DNA of 10,105 nt from positions 1 through 10,105 of the forward strand of contig JAQGJO010000181.1 of the NCBI GenBank assembly GCA_028290595.1, in the 5' to 3' direction. The position numbers were made by a program, and so were the translations under genes. Origin of the DNA: Hyphomicrobiales bacterium. GTDB lineage: Bacteria > Pseudomonadota > Alphaproteobacteria > Rhizobiales > Beijerinckiaceae. The notes beneath the pieces were generated by a model. It ran no database searches and was not told the DNA's origin. It saw nothing but the letters and a program-made list of their open reading frames with translations. Below, one piece after another: positions 1-6,036 of the stretch (positions within the stretch are counted from its first letter, which is position 1; each line of letters opens with the position of its first letter).

Positions 1-428
1 ATGGCGATGTTCGGCGGGCGCTTGGGCACGGCGAGCTGGTCGATCGGCGGCAATTGCGCGGCATGATAGGCGACGAGGCCCGCCAGCCCGATGCAGCCCC
101 AGATGCCGAGGACCAGCGACGTATAGACGAGCGTGCCGAGGACTGAGCGGCGCTTGCGCGACGACTTCTTGACGCCGCGTCCCGACGATTGTGAATTCTT
201 GTCTGAGTTTTTGCCCAAGTTTCTGTCCGAACCCGAAAAAAGCCTGCTCAGAAGGCCGCGTTTGCGACGTCTGGAGGGCCTTTGCTCTTCAACGTCGTCA
301 TCGTCACGCGGGCGGCTCTTGCGGTTGCGCGGACCGGAGACGCGATCGGCCGGATCGGCGCGCAGATCCGTGGCGCGCGGCCGTGGCGCGTCGAAAACCG
401 GTTCCTTTCTGCCGAAAAAGCCGCGCAT
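1..428 (-). CDS. Class A penicillin-binding protein, PBP1A type (N-terminus only, runs off left edge)
   Basis: Bifunctional peptidoglycan synthase family: glycosyltransferase plus transpeptidase, anchored in the inner membrane and acting in the periplasm. Only the first 142 codons are in the window; the catalytic domains lie beyond position 1. Visible are a cytoplasmic tail of about 94 residues, very rich in Arg/Lys/Ser/Asp (MRGFFGRKEPVFDAP at the start, KKSSRKRR just before the membrane), one membrane segment at about residues 96-121 (VLGTLVYTSLVLGIWG...), and then AAQLPPIDQLAVPKRPPNIA, the juxtamembrane pattern typical of alphaproteobacterial PBP1A proteins just before the glycosyltransferase domain. 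The ATG at 428 has AAGGG four bases upstream. It is divergent from dnaN. A class A PBP is near certain; the 1A subtype is inferred from the juxtamembrane motif. mrcA/ponA would be the usual symbol but cannot be confirmed from this fragment. Confidence 0.88.
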   Translation of the reverse strand, partial: MRGFFGRKEPVFDAPRPRATDLRADPADRVSGPRNRKSRPRDDDDVEEQRPSRRRKRGLLSRLFSGSDRNLGKNSDKNSQSSGRGVKKSSRKRRSVLGTLVYTSLVLGIWGCIGLAGLVAYHAAQLPPIDQLAVPKRPPNIA

Positions 429-710
429 TGCACCCTTGGCCCGTCTTTGGCCCGTCCTGTCGCAAATCGACGAAAAATGCGGCGGGAGTACGAGGGTAGA
501 GCGGCGGGATTAAGCGGCGGTAAAGCAACAGCCCAGGCGTGTCCAAAATGACGCAATGCAATGTGAAAACTGGGGAAAGACACGGTGTAAAACTTGGCAG
601 AATGAAGCGGTGCTTGCGCTGGGCCTTGCGAAAGGCGAAAGTTTGCGCCCTTTAGGGGAAGCTGAGACGGGTGTGCCGTTTTGGCTGAAGGTTCAGGATC
701 GGGTCCGGCT
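429..710. other. Divergent intergenic region between PBP gene and dnaN
   Basis: This 282-bp gap has no convincing gene; open frames crossing it lack any recognisable protein character. It must hold the promoters of both divergent genes. Next to the PBP start there is an 11-bp-period tandem repeat of TTGGCCCGTC (436-445 and 447-456). Three copies of GCGGCGG follow (480-486, 501-507, 514-520), then a near-consensus CtrA-like site, TTAA-N7-TAAA (510-524). Closer to dnaN there is a small hairpin at 623-636, GCCTT closed by a GCGA tetraloop and AAGGC, which would lie in the dnaN leader RNA. Confidence 0.6.
563..591 (+). promoter_or_regulatory. Candidate sigma-70-type promoter for dnaN
   Basis: GTGAAA (563-568) and TGTAAA (586-591) are separated by 17 bp and each matches 4 of 6 bases of the TTGACA/TATAAT consensus. 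Transcription would begin near 598, giving a leader of about 113 nt for the ATG at 711. This is a weak, purely pattern-based call; other hexamer pairs in the gap score only slightly worse. Confidence 0.25.
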
Positions 711-1829
711 ATGAAGGTCACGCTGGAGCGCGCCGCGCTCCTGAAATCTCTGGGGCATGTGCACAGGGTCGTCGAACGTCGGAACACGATTCCGATCCTG
801 TCCAACGTCCTGCTGCAGGCGAGCGGCCGCTCGCTGCTGCTCAAGGCGACCGATCTGGATCTCGAAATCACCGAAACCGTGGCGGCCGACGTCGGCCAGG
901 CCGGCGCCACCACGCTGCCGGCGCACACGCTTTACGACATCGTCCGCAAACTGCCCGATGGCGCCCAGGTGTCGCTCGAACAGGCCGGCGACGGCGGCCA
1001 ACTGCTGCTGCGCTCGGGCCGTTCGCGGTTTACCCTGCAATCGCTGCCGGAGACGGATTTTCCCGATCTCAACGCCGGCGACCTGTCGCATAAATTCGTG
1101 CTCGCCGCCGGCGATCTCAAAAAGCTGATCGAGAAGACCCAGTTCGCCATCTCGACGGAAGAGACGCGCTATTATCTCAACGGCATCTACATGCACACGA
1201 CCGATTCCGGCGGCCACACCATGCTGCGCGCGGTGGCGACCGACGGACACCGGCTGGCGCGCGTCGAAATGCCGGCCCCCGCGGGAGCCGCCGGCATGCC
1301 GGGCGTCATCGTCCCGCGCAAGGCCGTCGCCGAAGTGCAGAAGCTGATCGAGGACACCAACACGGAAGTCGGCGTCGAAATGTCGACGACGAAGGCGCGC
1401 TTCACTTTCGGCGACGTGGTGCGGACCTCCAAGCTGATCGACGGAACCTTCCCCGACTATGCGCGCGTCATCCCCTCGGGTAATGACAAGCGCCTGACGG
1501 TGGAACGCAGTTCCTTCGCGCAAGCCGTCGACCGCGTGTCGACGATTTCCTCGGAGCGCGGCCGCGCCGTGAAGCTCGCCATCGCCGACGGCAAGCTGAC
1601 CTTGTCGGTCACCAATCCGGATTCCGGCTCGGCGACCGAAGAGCTGGAAGTCGACTACGATTCGACCGCCATCGATATCGGCTTCAACGCCCGCTATCTG
1701 CTCGACATCACATCGCAGCTCGACAGCGACACGGCGCTGTTCAAACTGGCCGACCCCGGCTCGCCGACGGTGATCCAGGACCGCGACGGAGCCGCAGCGC
1801 TGTATGTGCTGATGCCGATGCGCGTGTAG
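711..1829 (+). CDS. dnaN: DNA polymerase III subunit beta (sliding clamp)
   Basis: Ring-shaped processivity clamp that tethers DNA polymerase III and binds many repair and replication partners through its hydrophobic cleft. From the ATG at 711 the protein has 372 residues, the usual size. Three clamp domains are recognisable at about 1-120, 127-245 and 246-372. Family landmarks include VERRNTIPILSNVLL (21-35), ATDLDLEI (46-53), ETRYYLNGIYMH (151-162), ATDGHRLA (176-183), LIDGTFPDYARVIP (242-255) and the C-terminal VLMPMRV. An in-frame TTG at 681 would add ten low-complexity residues (AEGSGSGPA); the ATG start is preferred because MKVTLERAALLKSL matches the beginning of clamps in this group. 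The ribosome site is modest (AGGA at 695-698, 12 bp from the ATG). No dnaA lies upstream within the window, and recF is not the next gene, which is unusual. Confidence 0.98.
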   Translation: MKVTLERAALLKSLGHVHRVVERRNTIPILSNVLLQASGRSLLLKATDLDLEITETVAADVGQAGATTLPAHTLYDIVRKLPDGAQVSLEQAGDGGQLLLRSGRSRFTLQSLPETDFPDLNAGDLSHKFVLAAGDLKKLIEKTQFAISTEETRYYLNGIYMHTTDSGGHTMLRAVATDGHRLARVEMPAPAGAAGMPGVIVPRKAVAEVQKLIEDTNTEVGVEMSTTKARFTFGDVVRTSKLIDGTFPDYARVIPSGNDKRLTVERSSFAQAVDRVSTISSERGRAVKLAIADGKLTLSVTNPDSGSATEELEVDYDSTAIDIGFNARYLLDITSQLDSDTALFKLADPGSPTVIQDRDGAAALYVLMPMRV

Positions 1830-1862
1830 CGCAAACTAAAGCATTCTTATTTTGTCCCCCCG

Positions 1863-1890
1863 TTCCACTGCCTGCTTTGCAGCGGTGGAA
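1863..1890 (+). terminator. Hairpin downstream of dnaN (possible terminator or RNA 3' structure)
   Basis: TTCCACTG (1863-1870) pairs with CGGTGGAA (1883-1890), and CTGC (1872-1875) with GCAG (1879-1882) around a TTT loop. That gives 12 pairs with one G-T wobble and one bulged C. It begins 34 bp after the dnaN stop, where a terminator is expected, but no T-tract follows, so intrinsic termination is uncertain. It could instead protect the dnaN mRNA 3' end. Confidence 0.4.
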
Positions 1891-1904
1891 TCATAAGCTA
1901 TAGC

Positions 1905-1933
1905 TTGACTAGAAAAAATCGTAACACGATATT
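1905..1933 (+). promoter_or_regulatory. Candidate promoter of the lipoprotein gene
   Basis: TTGACT (1905-1910, 5/6 match) and GATATT (1928-1933, 4/6 match) are 17 bp apart and lie 48 bp upstream of the lipoprotein ATG. The whole spacer and -10 region lies inside the perfect-ended dyad at 1909-1940, an arrangement expected if a dimeric regulator covers the promoter. No experimental support is visible. Confidence 0.4.
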
Positions 1934-1940
1934 TTTCTAG
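1909..1940. repeat. AT-rich inverted repeat overlapping the putative promoter
   Basis: CTAGAAAAA plus ATCGT (1909-1922) pairs with ACGAT plus TTTTTCTAG (1926-1940) around an AAC loop: 14 pairs with a single bulged A at 1931. It is strikingly AT-rich in a GC-rich genome. It could be an operator or a hairpin. It is not a classical terminator, because the T-run is inside the stem and no tract follows. Confidence 0.6.
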
Positions 1941-1980
1941 TGATGGCCGCCAACTGGTTGGCCCTGGGGGGAGATTTACA

Positions 1981-2268
1981 ATGCGCATTCCAGTTCTCTG
2001 TGCGGCTATTTTGCTATTGGCGGGTTGCGCCCGGCAGGCGCCGCCGCAACCGATCTCGCCGTCGCAGAGCGCCAGCGACGCCAGTTTCGATGACACAGCG
2101 TGCATGATGATGGGCGTCAAGCGGGACACGCCGGCATTCATGGACTGCCGCCAGAAGATCCAGGCCAAACGCGAGGAAAAAAACGCCGGCAAGCCGCAAG
2201 GCAGTGGACCGTCTGCGCGGACAACGGAGACAATCACGCGGTCATCGCGCGGCATTACCGTAAACTGA
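1981..2268 (+). CDS. Small secreted lipoprotein of unknown function
   Basis: A 95-residue predicted lipoprotein. The N-terminus is a short signal peptide, MRIPVLCAAILLLAGC, with a textbook lipobox L13-A14-G15-C16, so signal peptidase II cleavage and lipidation at Cys16 are expected. Ala at +2 argues against inner-membrane retention, so the outer membrane is likely. The mature part begins with a Pro/Ser/Gln-rich linker, then a small conserved-looking core DDTACMMMGVKRDTPAFMDC (37-56). Its spaced cysteines (C41, C56) and Cys-Arg pair (CRQK) recall small alphaproteobacterial lipoproteins with a C...G...Y/F..CR pattern. The tail is basic and Ser/Thr-rich. The start is well supported: GGGGGGAG at 1966-1973 lies 7 bp from the ATG. 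It has its own candidate promoter and converges on the acyltransferase gene. No function is proposed. Confidence 0.85.
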   Translation: MRIPVLCAAILLLAGCARQAPPQPISPSQSASDASFDDTACMMMGVKRDTPAFMDCRQKIQAKREEKNAGKPQGSGPSARTTETITRSSRGITVN

Positions 2269-2278
2269 GCACGCCTCT

Positions 2279-2310
2279 AGCCGGCGGAGCTGTCATTTAC
2301 TCCGCCGGCT
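2279..2310. terminator. Bidirectional hairpin between converging genes
   Basis: AGCCGGCGGAG (2279-2289) and CTCCGCCGGCT (2300-2310) form a perfect 11-bp GC-rich stem around a 10-base loop. The structure lies 10 bp after the lipoprotein stop. It contains the last codons and the TAA stop of the opposing acyltransferase gene, so part of the stem is coding. The position between convergent genes fits a two-way terminator, though neither side has a strong T-tract. Confidence 0.6.
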
Positions 2311-4696
2311 TGCAATTCATCGTCGGCTCGTGCGCCAGCTCGCTTGCAAGCTTGTCGAACATGGTCTTGGCGATCCTGTTCGAGCCCTTCTGGGTGAAGT
2401 GCACGATGTCGACGAAAAGATCATCGTCCCATTTGCCGTCGAGCCCCGGCCGGGTGTCGATGAACAGCGTGCCGGTGCGCGTCGCGACATTTTCGACGAT
2501 GCGGTTTTGCTCGGCGATGGCCGGCAGCAGGCGTTCGATCGGCTGGAAGACGCGGCCGTAGAAGTCGATCACCTCCTGCGGCGATGATTGCGTCACCACG
2601 GCGCTGAGATTGGCCAGCACGATCTTGATGCCGTGCTTCTGCCCAAGCGCGACGAACTGCGAATAGAGCTTGTCGGCGGTGTCGAGAAATACCGTCGGCC
2701 GCTTCACGGCATTGTAGGCCTCGAGACGTTTCGCATAGGTCTGCATGGCGACGCGGAAACTGGCCTCGCTGAGCAGAGGCGAACCGCGCTTGTGATAGAC
2801 CGGCGGGCGCGGCATCAGGTCGATCTGCGGATCGACGATCGCGAGCCCGTTATAGCCGTGATAGGAGACGAGCATGTCGGGCTTAAGCGGCAGCATGAAA
2901 CGCTCGATGCGCTGCATGTTGTCGATCAATCCCGCCGCCGGGACGCCGGCATTGATGACTTCGATCTTGCGGTCGCAGCGCAGCGATTTGTCGAAAAGTC
3001 CTTGCAGCGCTTCCGGCCAGGTCGTCTCGCCGGCGCGAAACATGGTGCCGAACACCGGCGATTCGCCGACGATGAAAATCCGGTAGCGGCCGTTCTTGTC
3101 GACGCTCGTATCGGCGCCGCGAAAGCCGAGATTGTTGATCGGCACGTCGGCGTCGAAGAAACGGCCGCGCGAATTCGGAACCATGATGAAGGGCAGTTGT
3201 CCCAGCGGATCGGGCCCCTGGACCTTGGCCAGAACGCCGCGTCCCCATTCGGCGACATATTGCGCCCACCACATGCGGAACGCATCGGGATCGCCCTTGG
3301 CATCGCGGAACGAATAGACCGGAGCCGCGCGCGTTAGCACGGCGCCGATCTGCGTGCGGCTAAAAAGATAATCGGCGAGCGGCAAGGCGAGCACGAACAA
3401 CCCAAGCGCGAGAGCGAAGGCGCGGACGCCGCCGAAGCGCCACAGGCGCGTCAAGACAAGCAGCGCCGCCAAGGCAACGACGAGCATGAGCACGCTGGCG
3501 TAGAACGGCCATTGCCAGGCGTTGAAGAAGAAATAGCGCGTCAGAACAGCGCTGCCCGCGATGACGAGCAGAGTGCCGGCAAGCCCTGCAAGGAAGCTAC
3601 GATCTTTGGCCAGCGACAGAAGCGATGACGATGCTGCTGCGCCTGCAGTGCGAATTCCATACCGGGGCCGCGCCGCCAGGATCGGCGCTTCGAACGAGAA
3701 GAAGAACACGGCGCAGAAGACGATCAGCAGCGCAACATAGATGACAAGCTGCACGGCGAGCGGCAGGTGCTCGATCTGCGGCCGCAGCAGCAGGATCGCC
3801 AGCATGTGGAACAGATAGATCGTGTAGGAGACCTTGCCGAGAAAGAAGCAGACACCGGCAAACGCTTTGGCGTTATTGAACGGCGCGCGGAAAACATAGA
3901 GCGCGGTGATGGTGGTGGCGCCGAGCAGGGCAGCGATGAACGGATAAGTATGTTGCGCGGCGAGTGACGAATAAACGGTCGCCTGCCAGCCGCAGGCGAA
4001 GGCCGCGGCGAAAGCCAGCGCTGCTGCGAGAACAGCAAACCAGCGACCGGCCTTGGTAAACCAGGCATCGGGCCAGTCGATAGCGCAATAAAGCAGGAAG
4101 CCGAAAGCGATGGCATCGAGCCGGAAGATGGTGACCCGCCGGACCTGCGCATCCCAATGACTATAATCGCCGGCGAGCGTGCGCAGGACGATGATCGCCA
4201 CGGCGAAGAGTGCGATGGTGACGATGAACTGGCGCTGCGAGGCGCGAAAGAAATTCGCCGCGAGGACGAGCGCCGCGACGACGACGTAGAAACATTCCTC
4301 GACCGACAGGCTCCAGGCGACGGCGAAATAATCCTGCTGGTCGGTGAGCGGCCGGAACAGATTCTGGACGTAGAACAGATATTGCGGAAACGACGCGGCG
4401 GCGAGATTGCCGCTGACCAAGGTGATGGCGATGAGGGCGACTAGGTAAGGCGGGATGGTGCGCAGCCAGCGGCGGACCAGAAAGGTCCAGATGTCGGAAC
4501 GGCGCACGGACGCGACGCAGAACAGCAGTTGCGGGGCGAGGACGAAACCGCTGAGGACGAAAAATATCTCAACCGCGAGAATCGAAATCACATTGGCGGC
4601 CGGCCAATCCGACGAGCCGAGCATGACGTAATGCGGGATCGCCACGGCGAGAGCCGCGACACCGCGCAACAGATCGAGGGAGGCAAGTCTCTTCAT
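2297..4696 (-). CDS. Membrane acyltransferase-3 (OafA-like) fused to a periplasmic SGNH hydrolase-like domain
   Basis: Predicted O-acyltransferase of 799 residues acting on an envelope or exported glycan. Residues 1-345 are an acyltransferase-3 (AT3) membrane domain with family landmarks: SLDLLRGVAA (6-15), conserved His22, FFVLSGFV (45-52), AWSLSVEECFY (127-137), FRLDAIAFG (191-199) and SYTIYLFH (290-297). Three more hydrophobic segments follow (about 366-386, 395-417, 424-444), then a soluble SGNH-type domain. Its putative blocks are FIVGES (541-546, Ser546 as nucleophile), INAGVPAAG (581-589), GYNG (614-617) and DIVHF (763-767, Asp763/His766). With ten AT3 helices plus three, the SGNH part would face the periplasm, as in OafA-type two-domain acetylases. 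Block I reads GES where GDS is usual. The start ATG at 4696 has only a weak ribosome site and lies 13 bp after the preceding microprotein gene, suggesting coupled translation. The acyl group and target glycan cannot be read from sequence. Confidence 0.93.
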   Translation of the reverse strand: MKRLASLDLLRGVAALAVAIPHYVMLGSSDWPAANVISILAVEIFFVLSGFVLAPQLLFCVASVRRSDIWTFLVRRWLRTIPPYLVALIAITLVSGNLAAASFPQYLFYVQNLFRPLTDQQDYFAVAWSLSVEECFYVVVAALVLAANFFRASQRQFIVTIALFAVAIIVLRTLAGDYSHWDAQVRRVTIFRLDAIAFGFLLYCAIDWPDAWFTKAGRWFAVLAAALAFAAAFACGWQATVYSSLAAQHTYPFIAALLGATTITALYVFRAPFNNAKAFAGVCFFLGKVSYTIYLFHMLAILLLRPQIEHLPLAVQLVIYVALLIVFCAVFFFSFEAPILAARPRYGIRTAGAAASSSLLSLAKDRSFLAGLAGTLLVIAGSAVLTRYFFFNAWQWPFYASVLMLVVALAALLVLTRLWRFGGVRAFALALGLFVLALPLADYLFSRTQIGAVLTRAAPVYSFRDAKGDPDAFRMWWAQYVAEWGRGVLAKVQGPDPLGQLPFIMVPNSRGRFFDADVPINNLGFRGADTSVDKNGRYRIFIVGESPVFGTMFRAGETTWPEALQGLFDKSLRCDRKIEVINAGVPAAGLIDNMQRIERFMLPLKPDMLVSYHGYNGLAIVDPQIDLMPRPPVYHKRGSPLLSEASFRVAMQTYAKRLEAYNAVKRPTVFLDTADKLYSQFVALGQKHGIKIVLANLSAVVTQSSPQEVIDFYGRVFQPIERLLPAIAEQNRIVENVATRTGTLFIDTRPGLDGKWDDDLFVDIVHFTQKGSNRIAKTMFDKLASELAHEPTMNCKPAE

Positions 4697-4709
4697 AAGG
4701 GCCTGCGGC

Positions 4710-4856
4710 TCACTGGCCCGGATTGCTGTAGAGGAAGGGCACGTCGATCTGGCCGTTCACCAGGACGAAGACCACCGCATAGACGAGCCCGACCAGCACC
4801 AGGGCCGTGACGGCGTTTCTGCCGATGCCGCGTGGAAAAAGCTGAAATCCTTGCAC
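4710..4856 (-). CDS. Single-pass membrane microprotein with C-terminal PFLY motif, upstream of the acyltransferase
   Basis: I do not recognise a named family. The 48-residue protein has a short basic N-terminus (MQGFQLFPRGIGRN), one membrane helix at about 14-33 (NAVTALVLVGLVYAVVFVLV) and a short tail, NGQIDVPFLYSNPGQ. The chosen start is the GTG at 4856, because GGAG (4868-4865) sits exactly 8 bp upstream; an in-frame TTG at 4907 would add 17 residues without a good ribosome site. Its stop is 13 bp from the acyltransferase ATG, so the two are almost certainly co-transcribed. Positive residues before the helix predict an N-in topology, which puts the PFLY tail in the periplasm, the same side as the SGNH domain. 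A hydrophobic F-hydrophobic-Y motif at the extreme C-terminus recalls DltX (tail FIYNEF), a small partner of the D-alanylation machinery. The resemblance is an inference from a few residues. The coding call rests on topology, ribosome site and spacing. Confidence 0.7.
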   Translation of the reverse strand: MQGFQLFPRGIGRNAVTALVLVGLVYAVVFVLVNGQIDVPFLYSNPGQ

Positions 4857-5117
4857 TCTGGCCACTCCACTGCGCCAGCAGGCGCGGAAGCGGACACCCT
4901 TATTCAAACATGACGCGGAATGCCAGTGTTACGGGCAGCTTTGAAAGACGCCTTAGATTGAAGCTGACGCCCCCGTCCTTCGAGACGCGGGCTTTGCCCG
5001 CTCCCCAGGATGAGGGCTTCTGGTAGGCCTTTCCCCATAGCCCTCATCCTGAGGAACGCCTGAAAGGCGTGTCTCGAAGGACGGGGCTACTGACGGACGA
5101 TCCAACCGCTAAACCGG
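4857..5117. other. Intergenic region with paired REP-like elements
   Basis: This 261-bp gap lies between two minus-strand genes. Its right half is filled by the inverted repeat pair at 4970-5087. The left part (4869-4969) presumably carries the promoter of the microprotein/acyltransferase pair, but I could not find a convincing hexamer pair. GGAG at 4868-4865 is the microprotein ribosome site. Confidence 0.55.
4970..5087. repeat. Inverted pair of REP-like palindromic repeats
   Basis: Two 49-bp units, 4970-5018 and 5039-5087, lie head to head around a 20-bp centre. The outer 15-16 bases (CCCCGTCCTTCGAGAC) and the inner 13 (CAGGATGAGGGCT) are identical between one unit and the reverse complement of the other. 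The middle differs, yet keeps its own small palindrome in each copy: GCGGGC-TTT-GCCCGC on the left, ACGCC-TGAA-AGGCGT on the right. Compensated change in the centre with conserved ends is typical of mobile or selected REP elements (BIME-like arrangement). The consensus CCCTCATCCTGAGGA...TCTCGAAGGA is, as I recall, dispersed in many copies in Bradyrhizobium-related genomes. Lying 30 bp beyond the metF-like stop, it may also block or end transcription. Confidence 0.85.
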
Positions 5118-6035
5118 TCAGATTGGATCGAAGCCGCCATCCTTGTTGAGGCGGATGGCGCCCGATAGCGGTGCCTGCACCCATTTGGCCGTGGCGCCGA
5201 TGCCGCCGAAGGCAAAGAAATGCGGCGTGACGTTATCGATCGTTCCCGCAGCCTTGGCGGCGGCCAGGGCGCGGATGATCGGATCGGGCGTGACGGCCTT
5301 GAAGGCATGTTTGACGAGGCCGCTGCGCGAGGCCAGGGCTTCGGCCGAGGCTTTGACGCCGCATTTGCGCGCATAATTCAGCCAGGTCATCAGGCTGGTC
5401 GGCCCGGCCAGGCCGATGCGCACCGGGGCGTGAATGCCGCGCTCGCCGAGCCAATTCAGCCACGCCAGAATTGGACGCGAATCGAAGCAGAACTGCGTCA
5501 CGATATGGACTTCGAGCCCGGCGCTCTGGACGGCGGCGAGCTTGGTGACGAGATTGGCCTCGATCTCGTCTTCGTTCATGGCCGGATGGCCGTCGGGAAA
5601 TCCCGGCAGGCCGACTGACTTGATGCCGCGGCGCTGAAACAGGCCGTTTTCGATCACCGCCAGCGCTGTTTCGACGTTGCCGACCGGCTTGGCGATGTCG
5701 CCACCGATCAGCAGCACCGTGCGCACGCCGGCCTCGTCAGCCAGGCGTCCGACATGCTTTTCGAGCGCATCCATGCTGGCGAAATGGCGCGCCGACAGAT
5801 GCGGCACCGGTTCGAGCCCGGTGTTGCGCACGGCAACCGCCGAGGCGACGAGCTCATCCAGCGGCCGATTGGGCAGCATGGTCAGATAGACATTGGTGCC
5901 AGGCTTCAGGCTCGCGCCGAGCGCCGCGATGTCGCCGGCCGAGGGACGCGTCGCCTCGAGCGAACAATCGCCCATGAAGGAGACGATCTGATCGATCGTT
6001 CCTTCAGGCGCCAGCGTGGGTGCGGGTGTCGCCAT
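5118..6035 (-). CDS. Methylenetetrahydrofolate reductase family protein (MetF-like)
   Basis: A flavin-dependent TIM-barrel enzyme of the MetF family, which interconverts 5,10-methylene- and 5-methyl-tetrahydrofolate. It has 305 residues from the ATG at 6035, close to the usual bacterial length. MetF-like signatures are SLEATRP (25-31, Glu27 in the place of the catalytic acid), PHLSARH (78-84, flavin region, cf. the usual PHLT), LLIGGD (108-113, Asp113 in the place of the conserved flavin-contacting Asp), GFPDGHP, TQFCFD and RIGLAGP. The set is divergent from housekeeping MetF (for example VPHLSAR), so a paralogue with a special role is likely. An in-frame GTG at 6044 overlaps the end of the methyltransferase gene and would give 308 residues; the ATG begins one base after that gene's TAG. 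Neither has a strong ribosome site, so coupling to the upstream gene is expected. Whether it supplies methyl-folate or oxidises methyl groups removed by its partner is unknown. Confidence 0.87.
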   Translation of the reverse strand: MATPAPTLAPEGTIDQIVSFMGDCSLEATRPSAGDIAALGASLKPGTNVYLTMLPNRPLDELVASAVAVRNTGLEPVPHLSARHFASMDALEKHVGRLADEAGVRTVLLIGGDIAKPVGNVETALAVIENGLFQRRGIKSVGLPGFPDGHPAMNEDEIEANLVTKLAAVQSAGLEVHIVTQFCFDSRPILAWLNWLGERGIHAPVRIGLAGPTSLMTWLNYARKCGVKASAEALASRSGLVKHAFKAVTPDPIIRALAAAKAAGTIDNVTPHFFAFGGIGATAKWVQAPLSGAIRLNKDGGFDPI

Positions 6036-6036
6036 G

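Noticed and set aside
681..710. Ten-residue N-terminal extension of DnaN from a TTG start
   Set aside because: The extension is Gly/Ser filler, TTG is a poor start, and the ATG at 711 gives the standard clamp N-terminus MKVTLERAALLKSL.
248..928. Minus-strand open frame spanning the PBP start, the gap and dnaN
   Set aside because: It overlaps two real genes, and its composition (Arg/Ala/Ser rich, no motifs) shows no sign of selection as protein.
693..1523. Long minus-strand open frame opposite dnaN (276 codons)
   Set aside because: It is rich in Arg/His/Gln and low-complexity runs, has no family features, and mirrors the codon pattern of dnaN; a GC-rich shadow frame.
2588..3337. Plus-strand open frame of 249 codons inside the acyltransferase gene
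   Set aside because: Antisense to the SGNH domain; Arg/Asp/Gly-rich translation without any domain pattern.
4857..4907. Longer microprotein beginning at a TTG at 4907
   Set aside because: No ribosome site is placed for it, while the GTG at 4856 has GGAG at exactly 8 bp; the extra residues look random. The longer form cannot be strictly excluded.
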